From the NCBI RefSeq assembly GCF_014066305.1, contig NW_023501061.1, positions 434,001 to 498,000 of the forward strand: a DNA stretch of 64,000 nt, given 5' to 3'. Below are positions 23,107 to 34,176 of this stretch, one piece after another. Under the pieces are notes generated by a model that searched no databases, was not told where the DNA came from, and worked only from the letters and a program-made list of their open reading frames with translations. The position numbers and the translations under genes are program-made. This DNA comes from Letharia columbiana. Lineage: Eukaryota > Ascomycota > Lecanoromycetes > Lecanorales > Parmeliaceae. The first letter of the stretch is position 1; each line of letters begins with the position of its first letter.

Positions 23107-23782
23107 GGGGTGTTTGATAGGGAGATGGAAGGGAATTGGTCGTGTACGAGGTTTCAGGGATCGGCATCATTGCAGCATGGCGGTGCCGGATTTGGAGGAT
23201 CGCGATAGGTTGTAGTGGATCTGATTAGATGCTGCGGAACTCGGTAAATAGACAAATGGAAGACGTTTCGCTCACCCACGAATGCCCGGAAGTTGTTACC
23301 GTCTTATACTGAAGCAGTCTGTCATGTTGTAGATCACGGGGGTTCTCCCAACAACCATCGCAATGCCACGGTCTCCACCCACATCATCTGTCAATAACGC
23401 ATTTTTACGCTTGACCCACACCATTTGAGCTCCCCTTATCGCTGACTCGCAACACTTGAAGGGATATAGTCCGCTCTAGCATACTGCTCGAAGCCATCCC
23501 AGAGCGTGGCCACGTGTTCTTCATAACTTTACACTTCTCTTTCGTGCCAAAAGCAGGAGGGTCCCAATCCAGTGTTGACATTCTCCGGCATTCCTCCGCC
23601 AGATCCGTTATCCCCTCGATAAAATCAGTCGTGCGTAGCTAATGCTTGGGGGGGGGGATGACGCTTTCAGCTGTATGTTCGCGGTAAGTCGGGCCCAGTA
23701 TCTGTTTGGCACCACTTTTTGTCAAGTCTTCTATCTACAACAGTGTTCAAGCGTGCTTTGGTTGATGAATCGATGGCTACGG
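23107..23782. other. Intergenic, no feature seen
   Basis: About 680 bp between the proline-rich gene (+) and the BTB pseudogene (-), which converge. A run of nine Gs occurs near 23650. No coding or structural feature is recognised. Confidence 0.5.
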
Positions 23783-24395
23783 CTAGTTCACCGTTTTTAA
23801 ATTGGATATTGGCGCTGTTTCAGTCTCCGAAGAACTTTGTTGTAGTAATCGGGGGACCCTTGTCATGGCGGAGTGTCCTTGAAGGTACCTGGAGGACTGC
23901 TCGCGGAATTTGGAGGAGGGGCCATCGTTCTGAGACGCAGTCCTCGAGATTGGCTTGTGCGGGGTCTTTAATGCCCACAGCGATGTATCTGTCGGCAAGA
24001 ACATAGAAGCGTGCGTTGCCCATGGCTCGGGTTCCTGGAGTTTGAGTGGTAGATGGGGTAGACTCCGAGGTCGAGTCTCATCAGAGTGCTCGTGGTTGCG
24101 GAAGTAACGCACCATGCGCTCCACTATGACCGGGTCGTCCTCGAACATTAGATATCCGACAGTGACGGCCTCCTGGAGCTTGTTTACAAAATACTCGCGT
24201 CGCGGTAGAAGGGGAAACCTACCCGGAGGTATCCGTCATGGCCTCTAGCAAGAAGAGTCTAATTTGGGCACATGATAGCGTGATGAAGGCGACACTTCTT
24301 TGAACCACACACGAGCGTGTGATCGCAGTAGTCGCCGGATTCCGGCAACTTGAGGTCCGATGCCACAAGGGCGGCAATTTGGGCATCGGTCCTGT
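23783..24395 (-). pseudogene. Decayed BTB/POZ-domain gene
   Basis: BTB domains make protein-protein contacts, often as cullin-3 adaptors. Here the domain can be followed in pieces. SGDYCDHTLVCGSKKCRLHHAIMCPN corresponds to the start of a fungal BTB domain and is then stopped by TAG at 24259-24261. LLARGHDGYLR continues past it in the same frame. A different frame gives TVGYLMFEDDPVIVERMVRYF, and another gives FYVLADRYIAVGIKDPAQANLEDCV, typical of the region after the domain. One stop and at least one frame change that no intron clearly explains mark it as dead. It lies next to an intact BTB gene on the same strand and may be an old duplicate. Confidence 0.65.
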
Positions 24396-24979
24396 TTGGT
24401 ATCTGGTGATATCCGTGGGATATCTAGATGTTTCGGGCTCTGACGGAGGGAGGGCAGTTCGAGACTGGATGGATGATGAGGGAAGGAAGGAATTGATGGT
24501 GGCTCGTGGTGGAAGAGAGAAGAAGATGTGGTACTGTGAAGCAGAAAGATGTTGTGAGCTGTGTAGTATGCTGACCACTGGCTAATGAAGTTTGTTCTGT
24601 GTTGGCAAGCACGACCAAGCAAAAAAACATGGACAGCGTAAGTGCTCGCTTTCTTGGACGCGAGAAAGATAAGAGAAGATGGTGTTGGACACAACGGTTC
24701 TGCATCAGTTCTGATCTTCGATACATTGAGATTTTGAGACGAAAGGCCTTAGGTACACCGGCCGCAGAGAGTGAGGAGAAAGTAAGTGAAATGGCTTTCG
24801 CTGCAATACATATTGCGGATGTTATCCGTCATGGGATCAAGGAATTCCTGTCTGCTCCTTTAGCCCTTGGGCGGCAGAAGATGCCACAAACGAGGGCAGC
24901 GAACTAGGAAAGCACTATGTCTCGCAAGAGATCTGGCCGCCAGCCCTGGCTCCCCTTACATTTTTGTCACATCTTGCTA
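24396..24979. other. Intergenic, no feature seen
   Basis: About 580 bp between the two BTB loci. Frames on both strands (for example 24424-24726 and 24599-24907) lack family-like features or consistent splicing. It presumably carries the 5' flank of the decayed copy and the 3' flank of the intact one. Confidence 0.45.
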
Positions 24980-26017
24980 TCACAACACCTCCTTCGTCCG
25001 ACAACTTGCGCATCTGAGCAGCATGCCGAGCCCACCGAAAGAACCAGACCGTTCGAGAGTCCACTGGAACTGTTCTTGACAATGCCTGCATTTCTGGATA
25101 TTATTGGCACGTTGGAGAAGAGAATCGAGCCGCGACGCCCAGGCATCCTTTTGGTCAAGAGCCACTTGTGCGTCCTTTTTGGCTTCCAAAAGTTCACATT
25201 CCAGCTCGATTTGTTTAGCTAAAAATCCATCCAACAGCACCGTGTCTTGGTCGTACTTCCGTACTGCAGCATCTAACACGGCAACTGTGATAGCTTTGGT
25301 GTTCAGAACAGCGTCCCTGGACCCTTCATCTTTCAAGATGTCTTGAAAATGTTCGGCGCAGATGTCCAAGATGATTTGACGAAGTCCCATATCTTGGTCA
25401 GGTGTCGTAGAGAAGACGATTTCGGTAACCGCGTGAAGATCGTCGTGTGGCCACTTGGATCTGGCCAAAGTCTGGAACTTGCACTTTGCTAGTTCCTTTA
25501 ACTCAGGGATGTCGTATTTGTCGGCGACAGCGTAAACGAGAGCATGGTTCATCATCCTGGGATCGTGTAGAGTAGTGCCCTCGATCAGCCCCAAAGTCGT
25601 GCCCACATTTGTGTCTTCTTCGGTGGTCGTTGAGATGGTGCGCAAATGAGGTGGGAGCGAGCTATCCATAGCTCCATGGTCTGCTGGAACGTTGGGAACT
25701 TCTTCATCTGGGTAGTCGAGCGTATAGAGATAGAGCAGCATATTCTCAACCGCCTGTAGATCATCGTCATTCATCGTGATCGTAGCAGACTTTGCTTCCT
25801 AGTCAATGTCAGGTTTGCGACCATCTTCCTCCCAGCTGATACTCACCATGAATTCTCCATTGCATGCTGCGGCAAAGAAAGTTGAGCGAGGACAGATGAC
25901 TGAACGGTGAACTTTGTATTCCTTTGAACCACAACGTATAGTCATGTCCGAGTACTTTTGAGAGGTCCATAGGAGCTCGTTGCTCGCTAGGAGGCGATCT
26001 TTATGGATGTCTGCCAT
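24980..26017 (-). CDS. BTB/POZ-domain protein with C-terminal CxxC pairs
   Basis: Two exons (25847-26017 and 24980-25798) are separated by a 48-bp GTGAGT-CTAG intron that rejoins the BTB domain in frame, giving 329 residues. The N-terminal BTB domain (about residues 15-95) has the usual fungal motifs: SDMTIRCGSKEYKVHRSVICPRSTFF, then ACNGEFM, then DDDLQAVENMLLYLYTLDY. Next comes HALVYAVADKYDIPELKELAKCKF, the helical region typical after fungal BTB domains. Unusually, the last 40 residues hold CRHC and CASC, two CxxC pairs that could bind a zinc ion. Partner and target cannot be told. A solo LTR lies 28 bp upstream of the start codon and may affect its promoter. Confidence 0.85.
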
Positions 26018-26044
26018 TCTGCCGACTAAATCTAGGCTATTGTT

Positions 26045-26190
26045 GTTGGAAATGTATATGAAGGATTGATTGATTAACTATGGAATGGTATGTAGGCTAC
26101 TTATATACCATGTGAAGCCCATGCTAATTTGCCACCTGATTGCCACCATGAGGGGTAGCTACAACACAGGTGCTGCAGCAAATCTCAACA
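26045..26190 (-). mobile_element. Solo LTR, copia-like
   Basis: This 146-bp sequence starts TGTTGGAAATG and ends CTCAACA, sharing both ends and much of its middle with the two LTRs at 26212 and 27014. No interior follows it. The flanks TTTGT and GTTGT may be a degraded 5-bp target duplication (4 of 5 match). It is diverged from the other pair, so it is an older insertion or subfamily. It lies just upstream of the BTB gene start. Confidence 0.75.
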
Positions 26191-26211
26191 GTTGTGCTGA
26201 GTGAAGGATGG

Positions 26212-26334
26212 TGTTGGAAATGGTATGAAGGATTGATTGATTAGGTAGCTATGAGAGTGCTGAGTGGGCTACTTATACCCCTATTTGCCACCTGCGGGGT
26301 AGCTTCAACACAGGTGCTGCAGCAAATCTCAACA
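26212..26334 (-). repeat. LTR of the 26.2-27.1 kb element
   Basis: Left 123-bp LTR, nearly identical to 27014-27137 apart from a one-base indel in ATGG(A)TATGAAGG. Confidence 0.85.
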
Positions 26335-26650
26335 CACCCCCATGATGCAGCACCATTGACCACACCCCCATGATGCAGCATGGGAGAAATAAAAGCACCG
26401 CAACACCATTGTACCAGCGCCATTAGGAATCGAACCTAATACGAACTAAATACCTCCAACCACAATGGGTAGCCATAATAACTAATTGTGACACGAGCAC
26501 AGACCCGATCTTCCCTTTACGTGACACGAGCACGACTTGAGACCTGGTGACTGATATCGAAAGAAAGTCGACTTGCTCAATGAAGAGATCGAAATTGTAG
26601 TTGAATTGATTGCCATTGTAGCAGGCTCACTAATGATTTTTGATTACTTT

Positions 26651-26917
26651 GGCCACTTCTTGGGCACTGGCTAATTGGAAGACTGGTAAAGCTCTGGCCA
26701 CTTCTTGGGCACTGGCTAATTGGAAGACTGGTAAAGCTCTGGCCACTGCTTGGGCACGGGCTTGAAGTTTGTAGTTGAATGACCTCTGCGTGCTCTGACC
26801 TCTTGCTTGGGTAGTAGCCGTAGTAGTATCTGTAGTGGAATAGTGGTAATCTCTGCGTGCTCTGACCTCTTGATTGGGTAGTAGCCGTAGTAGAAAAGTA
26901 AGGGAATAGTGGTAAAG
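26651..26917. repeat. Two tandem-repeat blocks inside the LTR element
   Basis: First, a 45-bp unit beginning GGCCACTTCTTGGGCACTGG occurs twice in full (26651, 26696) and once in part (26741). Second, a 67-bp unit beginning CTCTGCGTGCTCTGACCTCT occurs at 26784 and 26851. The copies differ by few bases, so expansion is recent. Confidence 0.85.
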
Positions 26918-27013
26918 TCGTCGGAGTTGCCACAACTGAGCTGGACTTGGTACTTGAAGATTGAATCAATGATTGACTGCAACAACGTAGTAGTTGCGCG
27001 AGGGCTCATAACC

Positions 27014-27137
27014 TGTTGGAAATGGATATGAAGGATTGATTGATTAGGTAGCTATGAGAGTGCTGAGTGGGCTACTTATACCCCTATTTGCCACCTGCGG
27101 GGTAGCTTCAACACAGGTGCTGCAGCAAATCTCAACA
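27014..27137 (-). repeat. LTR of the 26.2-27.1 kb element
   Basis: Right 124-bp LTR, the 5' LTR in the inferred minus orientation. It ends CTCAACA and is followed by GATGT. Confidence 0.85.
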
Positions 27138-27699
27138 GATGTGCCTGGCTGGCACAGTGCTTGTCGAGGTGAAGAGGAATGTAAATTGAGAGGCGTGGAG
27201 TGGGTGAAGTTCTAACTCTGGCCATTCAAGCTCAGCTGAGTAGGCTGCTCTGAGATGGAGAATCACCCTTACCTTGTCGCGACAGCTAAGGTATCTCGTC
27301 GTTCAGTTTAGAGATTGTTGCGTCTCACCATCTTGCGTTTGGATTGAGCAGTGAAAATGTTGTCCGTGAGTGTTGTATTGATACAACTACTTTAGTAGAC
27401 GCGGCTATTTTCGACGCTAAGAGCCAGCATTAGTCCACTCACTGTGGCCTTCTGCAGCAATAGGTGCGATGGCACGAAGGTAAAGTAATTGATAAGGTTC
27501 AGCGTAATCACTCGAGTCGAATCCCATCAATCAATCAATTGAGGAACTCCATTGCATTGCGAGAAGCAGTTCAATCATCATTGCATGCATGTACAGAAAG
27601 CTTCTCAGAGAGATCTCAACTGAGCAACAGAATGCCTGCTAATTATGCTATTACTATGGCATCGAACCCTCATCAGCAGTATCAGGCTTTACTAAATCT
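27138..27699. other. Intergenic, no feature seen
   Basis: About 560 bp between the LTR element and the 3' end of the metallopeptidase gene. An 82-codon frame at 27464-27712 has no recognisable features. Confidence 0.5.
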
Positions 27700-28827
27700 T
27701 CAGCTTTCATAGGACTGGAGGCCTAAATTGTCATCAGGATCGTTATGCAGGCTTTCAAGCACAGGGATAGTCGTCACGGTAGGAAGCTTTTCAACGGCGG
27801 CAGCAAGAGATGGCTGGGTGTTTACAGCGTCTGTGAGGAGAAATGCTGGCAGACTACTCTTGCTTTGGTTTGACAAGAAAGGAGGCCGGTCAGGATCTGG
27901 AACTTTGGTGCAACCTTGCTCAGCCACTGTGTCTGGTCAGTGCTGCTCCCAAGTACAGAGGGTCTAGGGTACTCACTGGCAACGTAAAATTGGTAGTTCT
28001 GGGGGTTGTGGACCGAGTCCAACGGGTCTAAGGCCACGCAATCGTTAATGGGATAGACCTCTGGTGGATCAGTGAAAGCCCCCAAGGAAGCCTTTCCCAG
28101 ATAAAAATGCACCATCTCATGAATGACCAGGTAGGTCAAGTACATGCTGAGAGCTTCCCCGCCACCTAAGAATTGGTTTTCTCTGACAGAAGGACAAGTG
28201 TTCTTATGCGGCGCAATTCTGCCCCACCAGAAGCTTGAGCAAAGGAAGATATAGCTGGAACCTCCAAGGTAAAAGGCCTGCCCAGCGTCTGGCCGGCTGC
28301 ATATCTCCCATGGATCGAGCTCGAGAAACTTGTATTGGCTTACTGTGCTGCGTGTGACACAAGCGAAGCGAGGTGCAGACGGCACAGATGGATCTGGTTT
28401 GAGACCCTTCAATGGCTGAGCTGAAGCGATGGACCGCAAAATGCCTCGGACGTAAGTCGAAATTGCGCCATCTTTGAACAGTGCTCTGAAGCCATGATGA
28501 CTATCAAGTCCAAGCCCCACATCGTTCAGCGCCGGCGTGAGTGCTGCGATGGCTTTAATTAGTACATCCACCAGATTTCCTGTGTATGCACCACATCCTT
28601 CAATGACGAAAGGAAAGCTAGCTGGAACCCCAGTAAGATTTGTTGCTGCAATAGTGGTATTGTCTAACGCTGAGAGTCCTTAGCATATCTTGCATAAGAG
28701 AAAATAGACGACAGGATTCGTACCTGGGAATTGGAGGGGAACATACTGCGGGAGGCAGAAAATTGGACGGAGGACCGTAGCTGTAACTCCTACTACAATA
28801 TAAAGATACCGCATCTTCGTAAAACAT
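27700..28827 (-). CDS. Putative secreted zinc metallopeptidase (M35-like)
   Basis: Three exons fit: from about 28724 up to 28827, then 27977-28678 and 27700-27896, with 45- and 80-bp introns in consistent phase. The central exon contains YLVIHEMVHFYLG, an HExxH zinc-binding and catalytic motif. Downstream are DCVALDPLDSVHNPQNYQFYVA, resembling the end of deuterolysin-like (M35, aspzincin) fungal proteins where an Asp is the third zinc ligand and the AxxNAxxYxxY-type segment follows. FPFVIEGCGAYTGN precedes it. Such enzymes are normally exported. No signal peptide is visible at the first in-frame ATG (28827), so an upstream exon is probably missing from my model. The tail after the domain is Pro/Ser/Leu-rich. 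The assignment to M35 rather than another HExxH family is inference. Confidence 0.65.
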
Positions 28828-29588
28828 ACAGAAGACCCTCAAAGTTTGCAAATGAAGAAAGAGGGTCGGCAGTGTCTGACCTGATAAAGGTATGGTTATA
28901 GTCCATCTCCATTGCCGATGATTTGGGGGATCTGCACTTGAAGTAGTATAGTTCGAAGAACTTCTTTGATGATTCGTAGCAAAGCCATGTTGAAGCTATA
29001 CCCGACTCGCCATGTCTGCCGTGAAACGTGTTGGATCTCTTCCCCAGTGTTCCCCAAAATCCAATATCCATGCGATACCACGCCGGCCAAGCGCTTAGGT
29101 GTAAGAGCCATTGTCATCTCCCGAGGGTCGTCTCCAAGCCCCAGATTTGTTCATCTCAGGCCCACAGCCGCAATGCTTCTTGTAAACATTCGCCCAAGTA
29201 CCGCACGTGGTATAGGGCGGACAGGTGGACAGGTGCAGGTAACATATCAGACGGCGCATTTGCGGCTTTCGCATAAAATAGACACAGGGTCTAGGCAAGG
29301 GCTTTCTCATATCCGAGACGGCAAAGGGTCTGGTAGCCGTTCAGCGAAAGGATTAAGATTTATCGTAAAACAACCTGGAAGTTGACAGCCTCCTAGCGGA
29401 GAAACGATTGAGCCTCAAAATTGAATGAAGTTGAAGGTCTTGGCATGATCGTCGTAGGGCTGAGAGCAAGACGGCCTTGCGCGCTCAACTTGATCAACAC
29501 TTGAATATAACCACTTTGTCTCCTGCCTTGATAGATCTGGAAATTTCCCGAGCGCATTGACAGCGTGTCTTCCTGTCTGTTGTGACCA
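28828..29588. other. Divergent intergenic region
   Basis: About 760 bp between the metallopeptidase (-) and arp9 (+) start codons, probably holding both promoters and perhaps the missing first exon of the peptidase gene. A 139-codon frame at 28966-29385 shows no family features and I do not call it. Confidence 0.45.
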
Positions 29589-31793
29589 TGCCACCGTTCA
29601 AAGACGAACATGTCTTGGTAAGCCTGTTCATACCCCAGTCGTGCCTGGCCAAACACGCCAGCTTCAGTCAGTACGACTTTGGGATCCAGCTGACCTTCGA
29701 TGACTTCTAGATCATTGCTCCGGGATCGCAGATCTCTCTCGCCCAACTGGGCCTCCCTGAGTCCTTCACGCCCGCTCGCCTCCGCATTCCAACACGCATG
29801 TTCCCCGCCGAGAAAAGGGGAGAGTGGGAAGCCACCAGAATTCGAGAGCGGAAAGTAACGAATACTCTAAATAAGACTGAAGCCAATGGACACCCCCGTG
29901 GGGATATCACTATGGGCGAGGCGAGTATTACTATGGATGGTCAAGCAGCGGCGGAAGATCAAGAGGATGACCCAAAATATGAAGAAGATCCTACGAGCGA
30001 GGAGGGCGCGGTATATCCATTGCGGGATGGGCGAATAGTAGACTGGGCGTGTTTTTTCGCTCTCCTTACTCACATCTACAATACCATGGGCCCTCCATTC
30101 CACACGCCGATACTGGTCATCTCACAACCAGCATGGACGGCCCAAGATCACGAGAGCTTGGCACAGTTCATCTTCGAAAAGTTCAAGACACCAGCGTTTT
30201 GCTTGATGGACTCGGCATTGGCAGTCTGCTATGCATACGCTACACCTACAGCTACGGTCGTGGATGTCGGGCATGGAAAGTGTGACGTTACAGCGGTGAA
30301 TGAGTTTCTCGTTAGTGATTTCGGAAGAGGGTCTGCGTTGCCAGGCTGTGGTGGAGAGGCGATGACACAAAGGCTTCACGACCTACTCGGGGGAAAAGGA
30401 TTCACAAGCGATGTATGCGAGCAGCTGAAGAAAAGTCCAATCTGCGAAATATTACCTCCTGGAACGGAGATGCCAGCTGAGGCTGAAGCCTATGCCCACG
30501 CATCAAATCCAGCGGCCGCAGCTTCTACTGGGGCTTCTGGCTCCGGCACAGGGCAACGAGGAAGTATAGCCGCCCAGGGTGGGGCACCTCGAGGTCCTGG
30601 GATCAACACCGAGGTTGGAGACGCGGATGAAGATCGAGAATTCAAAGACGGCGAGGATGATGAAGGTGTCCTGGATGTGGCTGCGATCGTTGCTAGCGGA
30701 AAGACCAGCGAATTCCTCGCCAAAAAGGAAAGGGAAAAAGCTGCTAAAGCAGCAGCCAAGAAGGACGCTGCCGATGCAGCAGCAGTGGCTAAGGAAAGAA
30801 GCCTACCAAACTCGAAGCGCGTCAAAGCCACGTTTCATTACCACGAGCGGAGACCTTTAGAAGAGCTCAATATGAACGGCAAGCGAGCTATGGATGGCGA
30901 CAGTGGCCAAGATGGCGGCGAGCCAAAGAGACAAAAGACTCCTGAGCCCAGTGTTGACAGTGCCGTTCAGGTAACAGAAAACACAGCTGCGGCGCGTAAA
31001 GAAGAGCGAAAGGAGGAGAGGCGGCGAAACAGAGAAGGTACTGCTTTTATCCGGAAAAGTGCGGACGTCGGCCTGGAGAGGTTTCAGGCTGCCAGTGGTG
31101 GAATCCTCGATCAGATTGCGGACGCGATACATCGATGCATTCTTTCGTATCCTGATATCAGCAAACGCAGCGACCTTTGGGACTCTCTCATCATCTTGGG
31201 CAACGGTAGCAAAGTGAAAGGAAAGGTGACCCAGATTTCTGGTCTTAGCTGAGACTAACAATCGCGTAGGTTTCAAGGAGGCTTTAGTTGGGACCCTGAA
31301 CTCAAGATATCTCATATCCCCTTCCAGTGCTACAATCTTCACCTCAGAGCTCCCATCGAACTTCACGACACCTGTCGCTACTGGAGCAAATACTCCCCAG
31401 CCTCAACATCACCCTCAGTCACACCATGGGCCTGGCGTCAACCCTCTCCTGCTCGCCGCAACCACAGCCTCGAATCCCAATCTTGCTCCACCTGGACAGT
31501 CACAACAGCAATTGCATCAACAGCTCCAGCTTCAACAGTATCATCAGCAGCAAATGCAACAAGCTCACCAGCACTCGAGTCACGCGCAGACGCCGACGAG
31601 TATCAAGTTGCTAAAGATGCCCGACTATTTTCCAGAATGGAAAGATGTTGGGATGGAGGAAGCTGGTTTTCTAGGTGCGCAGGTAGCTGCTAAGGTTGTA
31701 TTCGTGGTGGATCAGGGCATTAGCAAAGGGTTCATGTCAAGGACGGAGTATAATGAGCTGGGTCCCCAAGGCATTCACGAGACCTGCCTTTAG
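29589..31793 (+). CDS. arp9: Actin-related protein 9-like chromatin remodelling subunit
   Basis: Arp9 is the nuclear actin-related subunit of SWI/SNF- and RSC-type remodellers, where it pairs with Arp7 or Arp42 on the ATPase. Three exons (29589-29618, 29711-31225, 31278-31793) give 686 residues. The tiny first exon encodes MPPFKDEHVL and splices with a 92-bp intron to IIAPGSQISLAQLGLPESFTPARLR, the family N-terminus. The actin-fold parts include CLMDSALAVCYAYATPTATVVDVGHGKCDVTAV and, near the end, SLIILGNGSKVKG and RYLISPSSATIFTSELPSN. A Lys/Ala/Glu-rich insertion (about 250-440) and a Gln/His-rich run before the C-terminus (LHQQLQLQQYHQQQMQQAHQ) are typical of fungal forms. The last splice uses GTGACC and TTTCAAG, leaving one residue less than I expect. 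It ends with MSRTEYNELGPQGI. Confidence 0.88.
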
Positions 31794-32639
31794 ATAGATT
31801 TCATCCATTGTTGGATAAATACCTGGTAATGTCTGAAGCTATTCCCACTGTTATCGAATGGCCACATATCTCCGGAATCAAGTCTTGTTCTTCAATGCGG
31901 CGCCCCGAGATATGGCGGTCGTTCCGAAATTCTTTACCCTCCGAATGGTCATCCTGTTCACTTCATCCTTGACGCAAAAAACTTACTCATACGCCTAAAG
32001 CCTCATTATCTCACACGCCTGGGGCTTGTCACCCGCCACTCGGTGCTTTCATTGTGCTCTTTACCATTTTCTCTCGCAACATCTCAGGGCCTTTTGGACA
32101 GTATGGGAGCAGAGCATTGCGCTGCATAAAGATCGGGCATTTAGCCAGAAATTTCGCTCAAACCGAAGAATCCCGGCTTGGTTTTTGGGGGATTCCAGCT
32201 CGATGATATGCGGTCTTTGCGCAAATGTTTGCTCGGGAAGTTTAGTGAGCTTGGCTTCGGAAGGCTGTCCAACTTGCACGCTTTTGAACGTCGGTGTCGC
32301 ATTGTGCGAATCCTAAAGGGGCGGAAGTAACGCCAGAGGATCCACTCTTCTTCTGAGTCTTGGACTCCATCCAGGCATCTGAGGGGTAGACGATCGCTCT
32401 CATGGCCAACTAGCTAAATCTCGCACCTCCCACCCCAGACGACCAAGGAATCATCGCATCGCCGTCCCAAAAACCGCCCGTCACCTCCACCTCTCCGGTA
32501 GCCGATCGACAAGCGATCACAGCGCCAATACTCGGATCCCTCCCCACCCCCTTGGTGATGTCAGAGGACATCCTCTCGATGCGGATGCCGCAATGCTTAC
32601 GTATCATAGTCCGAGAGACTTTCCCGTGGTAAGGAAAAG
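31794..32639. other. Intergenic, mostly unassigned
   Basis: About 850 bp between the arp9 3' end and the decayed MFS gene. A minus-strand frame at 32410-32607 (about 65 codons, ending GGFWDGDAMIPWSSGVGGARFS) has coding-like composition and may be the tail of a lost gene or a replaced end of the MFS gene. I cannot assign it. Confidence 0.35.
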
Positions 32640-34176
32640 CTGATAGCTTGTCGCTGTCACATTAGGGCCGAGTCAGCTCTTGGATGATTCGCTTGCGTAA
32701 CTTGATTAGGCGGACGTGCTTACATTATGCATGGTGGCTTTACCAGGATCATCTCTCAGAATGCGATTGACCATGATAACCTCTTCCATTTCTGCGAATT
32801 ATCGGTCTTTACCGCGCAGCAAATCTTTGAGACCAGTTCTCTTCGTCTGAGTCGGGGAAGGTGGGAGGTAGAGCCTAGGAAGTCGGTATGATACGGTGTG
32901 TTTTCAAACATTTACTAACCGTGATAACATACCTATCAAAGCGGTCACACCGCCTTCGATAGCAAACAGCCAACGCCATCCTGCCAGACCTTTCTGCCCT
33001 CGTAGATGTAGCATTCCGTATGCAAGAAAGGAGGCGATGATGTTGGTAGTGATCAAGGACGTCCAAAAGTATGCAAGCCGAACAGGAAGTTCACTATTCT
33101 TGTAGAAATAGCTCAGGTAGAGTACAACCTACACGTATGACGTAATTTAGCAAGGCGTGCGCTGAATGGAGGTGCGGCGGAGATGGACTCACATCCGGAA
33201 CCAAGCCTCTGAGCAAAGAGTCTTGTAAGCTTTCCATTGTCTGACGGCGACTAGCGTACGAAATGAAGCACAGCCTTCGAGGAGCCCCAGAAGCGCCCGA
33301 GTGACGAAGAAGGTGGTGCGACCTGAAAGATGGCTTTGCGAGCTTGCGACGCCACTGGAATATAGCGTCAGTGGATGAAACCATCAACCGTACCAATATG
33401 GGTAACATACCTCGATACGAGCATCTGAGCACTTTCGAAGGACAGTGCATAGCAAACGTTTGATGTTAGAGTCCCATTATCACCCACGGCATCCAGTTAT
33501 CCGGCCCAATCTTGTTACTGACAAGCTGCGAGGGAAGCTCTGCGAAAAGAAAGGAGCAGTAGAATATTGTCATTCCGTTGTTGTGATCGTCGGTAGTCAG
33601 ACCAAGGTACCCTTCAATGTACTTGTCAGCGCTGTCACAAGGCTGTGGAGGTGGCAGACATACCAAGCATATTGTCCGACAGGGCTTGATTGATGTTGCC
33701 CCTGTCAAGCTGCAAGGCGAAGAACATTATACACGCCCGTAGACAGATTTTCCAATCAAGCTAAGACAGATAATAATCAGTAAAGGCGCATTTCCCTCCT
33801 ATTAAGCCAAGAACATGACGGAGCTTACCCTGCGGACGAATTTCTTCTCGTCTTCGTCTGACCAAGTTGCACGGAGGTCGAGCCTGTGGCGACCTTCGTA
33901 CTTCTCAATTGGCTTGTAGATATCGACAGCCCTAGGGTCAGAGAAGACATTCCCGTCAGCATTGTGGTCGTCATCGATCGTTCTGTCGCCTTGGAAATCC
34001 TTGAAGGTGGACTTCGACCCCTGGAGCCGACTTGGGACGAAGATGCGATTGCGACCACCAAACTTCCACCAGGAGTTGGCTTTCGGTGGTGTCTCTTGCT
34101 CCGGAGAAGTGAAAGAGCCTTGTGATCGTTCCTCCCCAGATACAACTGCCAGATCTTTGTCACTAGGTGAAGACAT
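32640..34176 (-). pseudogene. Decayed MFS permease, DAL5/allantoate family
   Basis: This family imports organic anions such as allantoate and vitamins by proton symport. The N-terminal exon (33831-34176) is intact and typical, including WWKFGGRNRIFVP and YKPIEKYEGRHRLDLRATWSDEDEKKFVRR. Spliced pieces follow: LDWKICLRACIMFFALQLDRGNINQALSDNML, NNGMTIFYCSFLFAELPSQLVSNKIGPDNW, FFVTRALLGLLEG, YLSYFYKNSELP, and LYLPPSPTQT. After that the frame meets TAA where the family has a Trp-like position, then EEVIMVNRILRDDPGKA, and then nothing recognisable. Roughly the last six transmembrane helices are missing, and the join near LLEG does not splice cleanly. It is therefore a truncated pseudogene. Confidence 0.7.

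Larger units (their letters stand above)
26212..27137 (-). mobile_element. Small non-autonomous copia-like LTR element
   Basis: LTRs of 123 and 124 bp (26212-26334 and 27014-27137) are nearly identical, start TGTTGG and end CAACA. The flanks GATGG and GATGT match at four of five positions. On the minus strand the interior opens with GGTTATGAGCCCTCGC directly after the LTR, a primer-site-like sequence that overlaps an ATG, so I orient it minus. The interior is only about 680 bp and has no reverse transcriptase or integrase. It carries two tandem-repeat blocks (26651-26759 and 26784-26917), which explain the repetitive 97-codon frame at 26716-27009. A tRNA-like B-box lies at 26426-26436. It is mobilisable only with help from another element. 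Confidence 0.8.
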
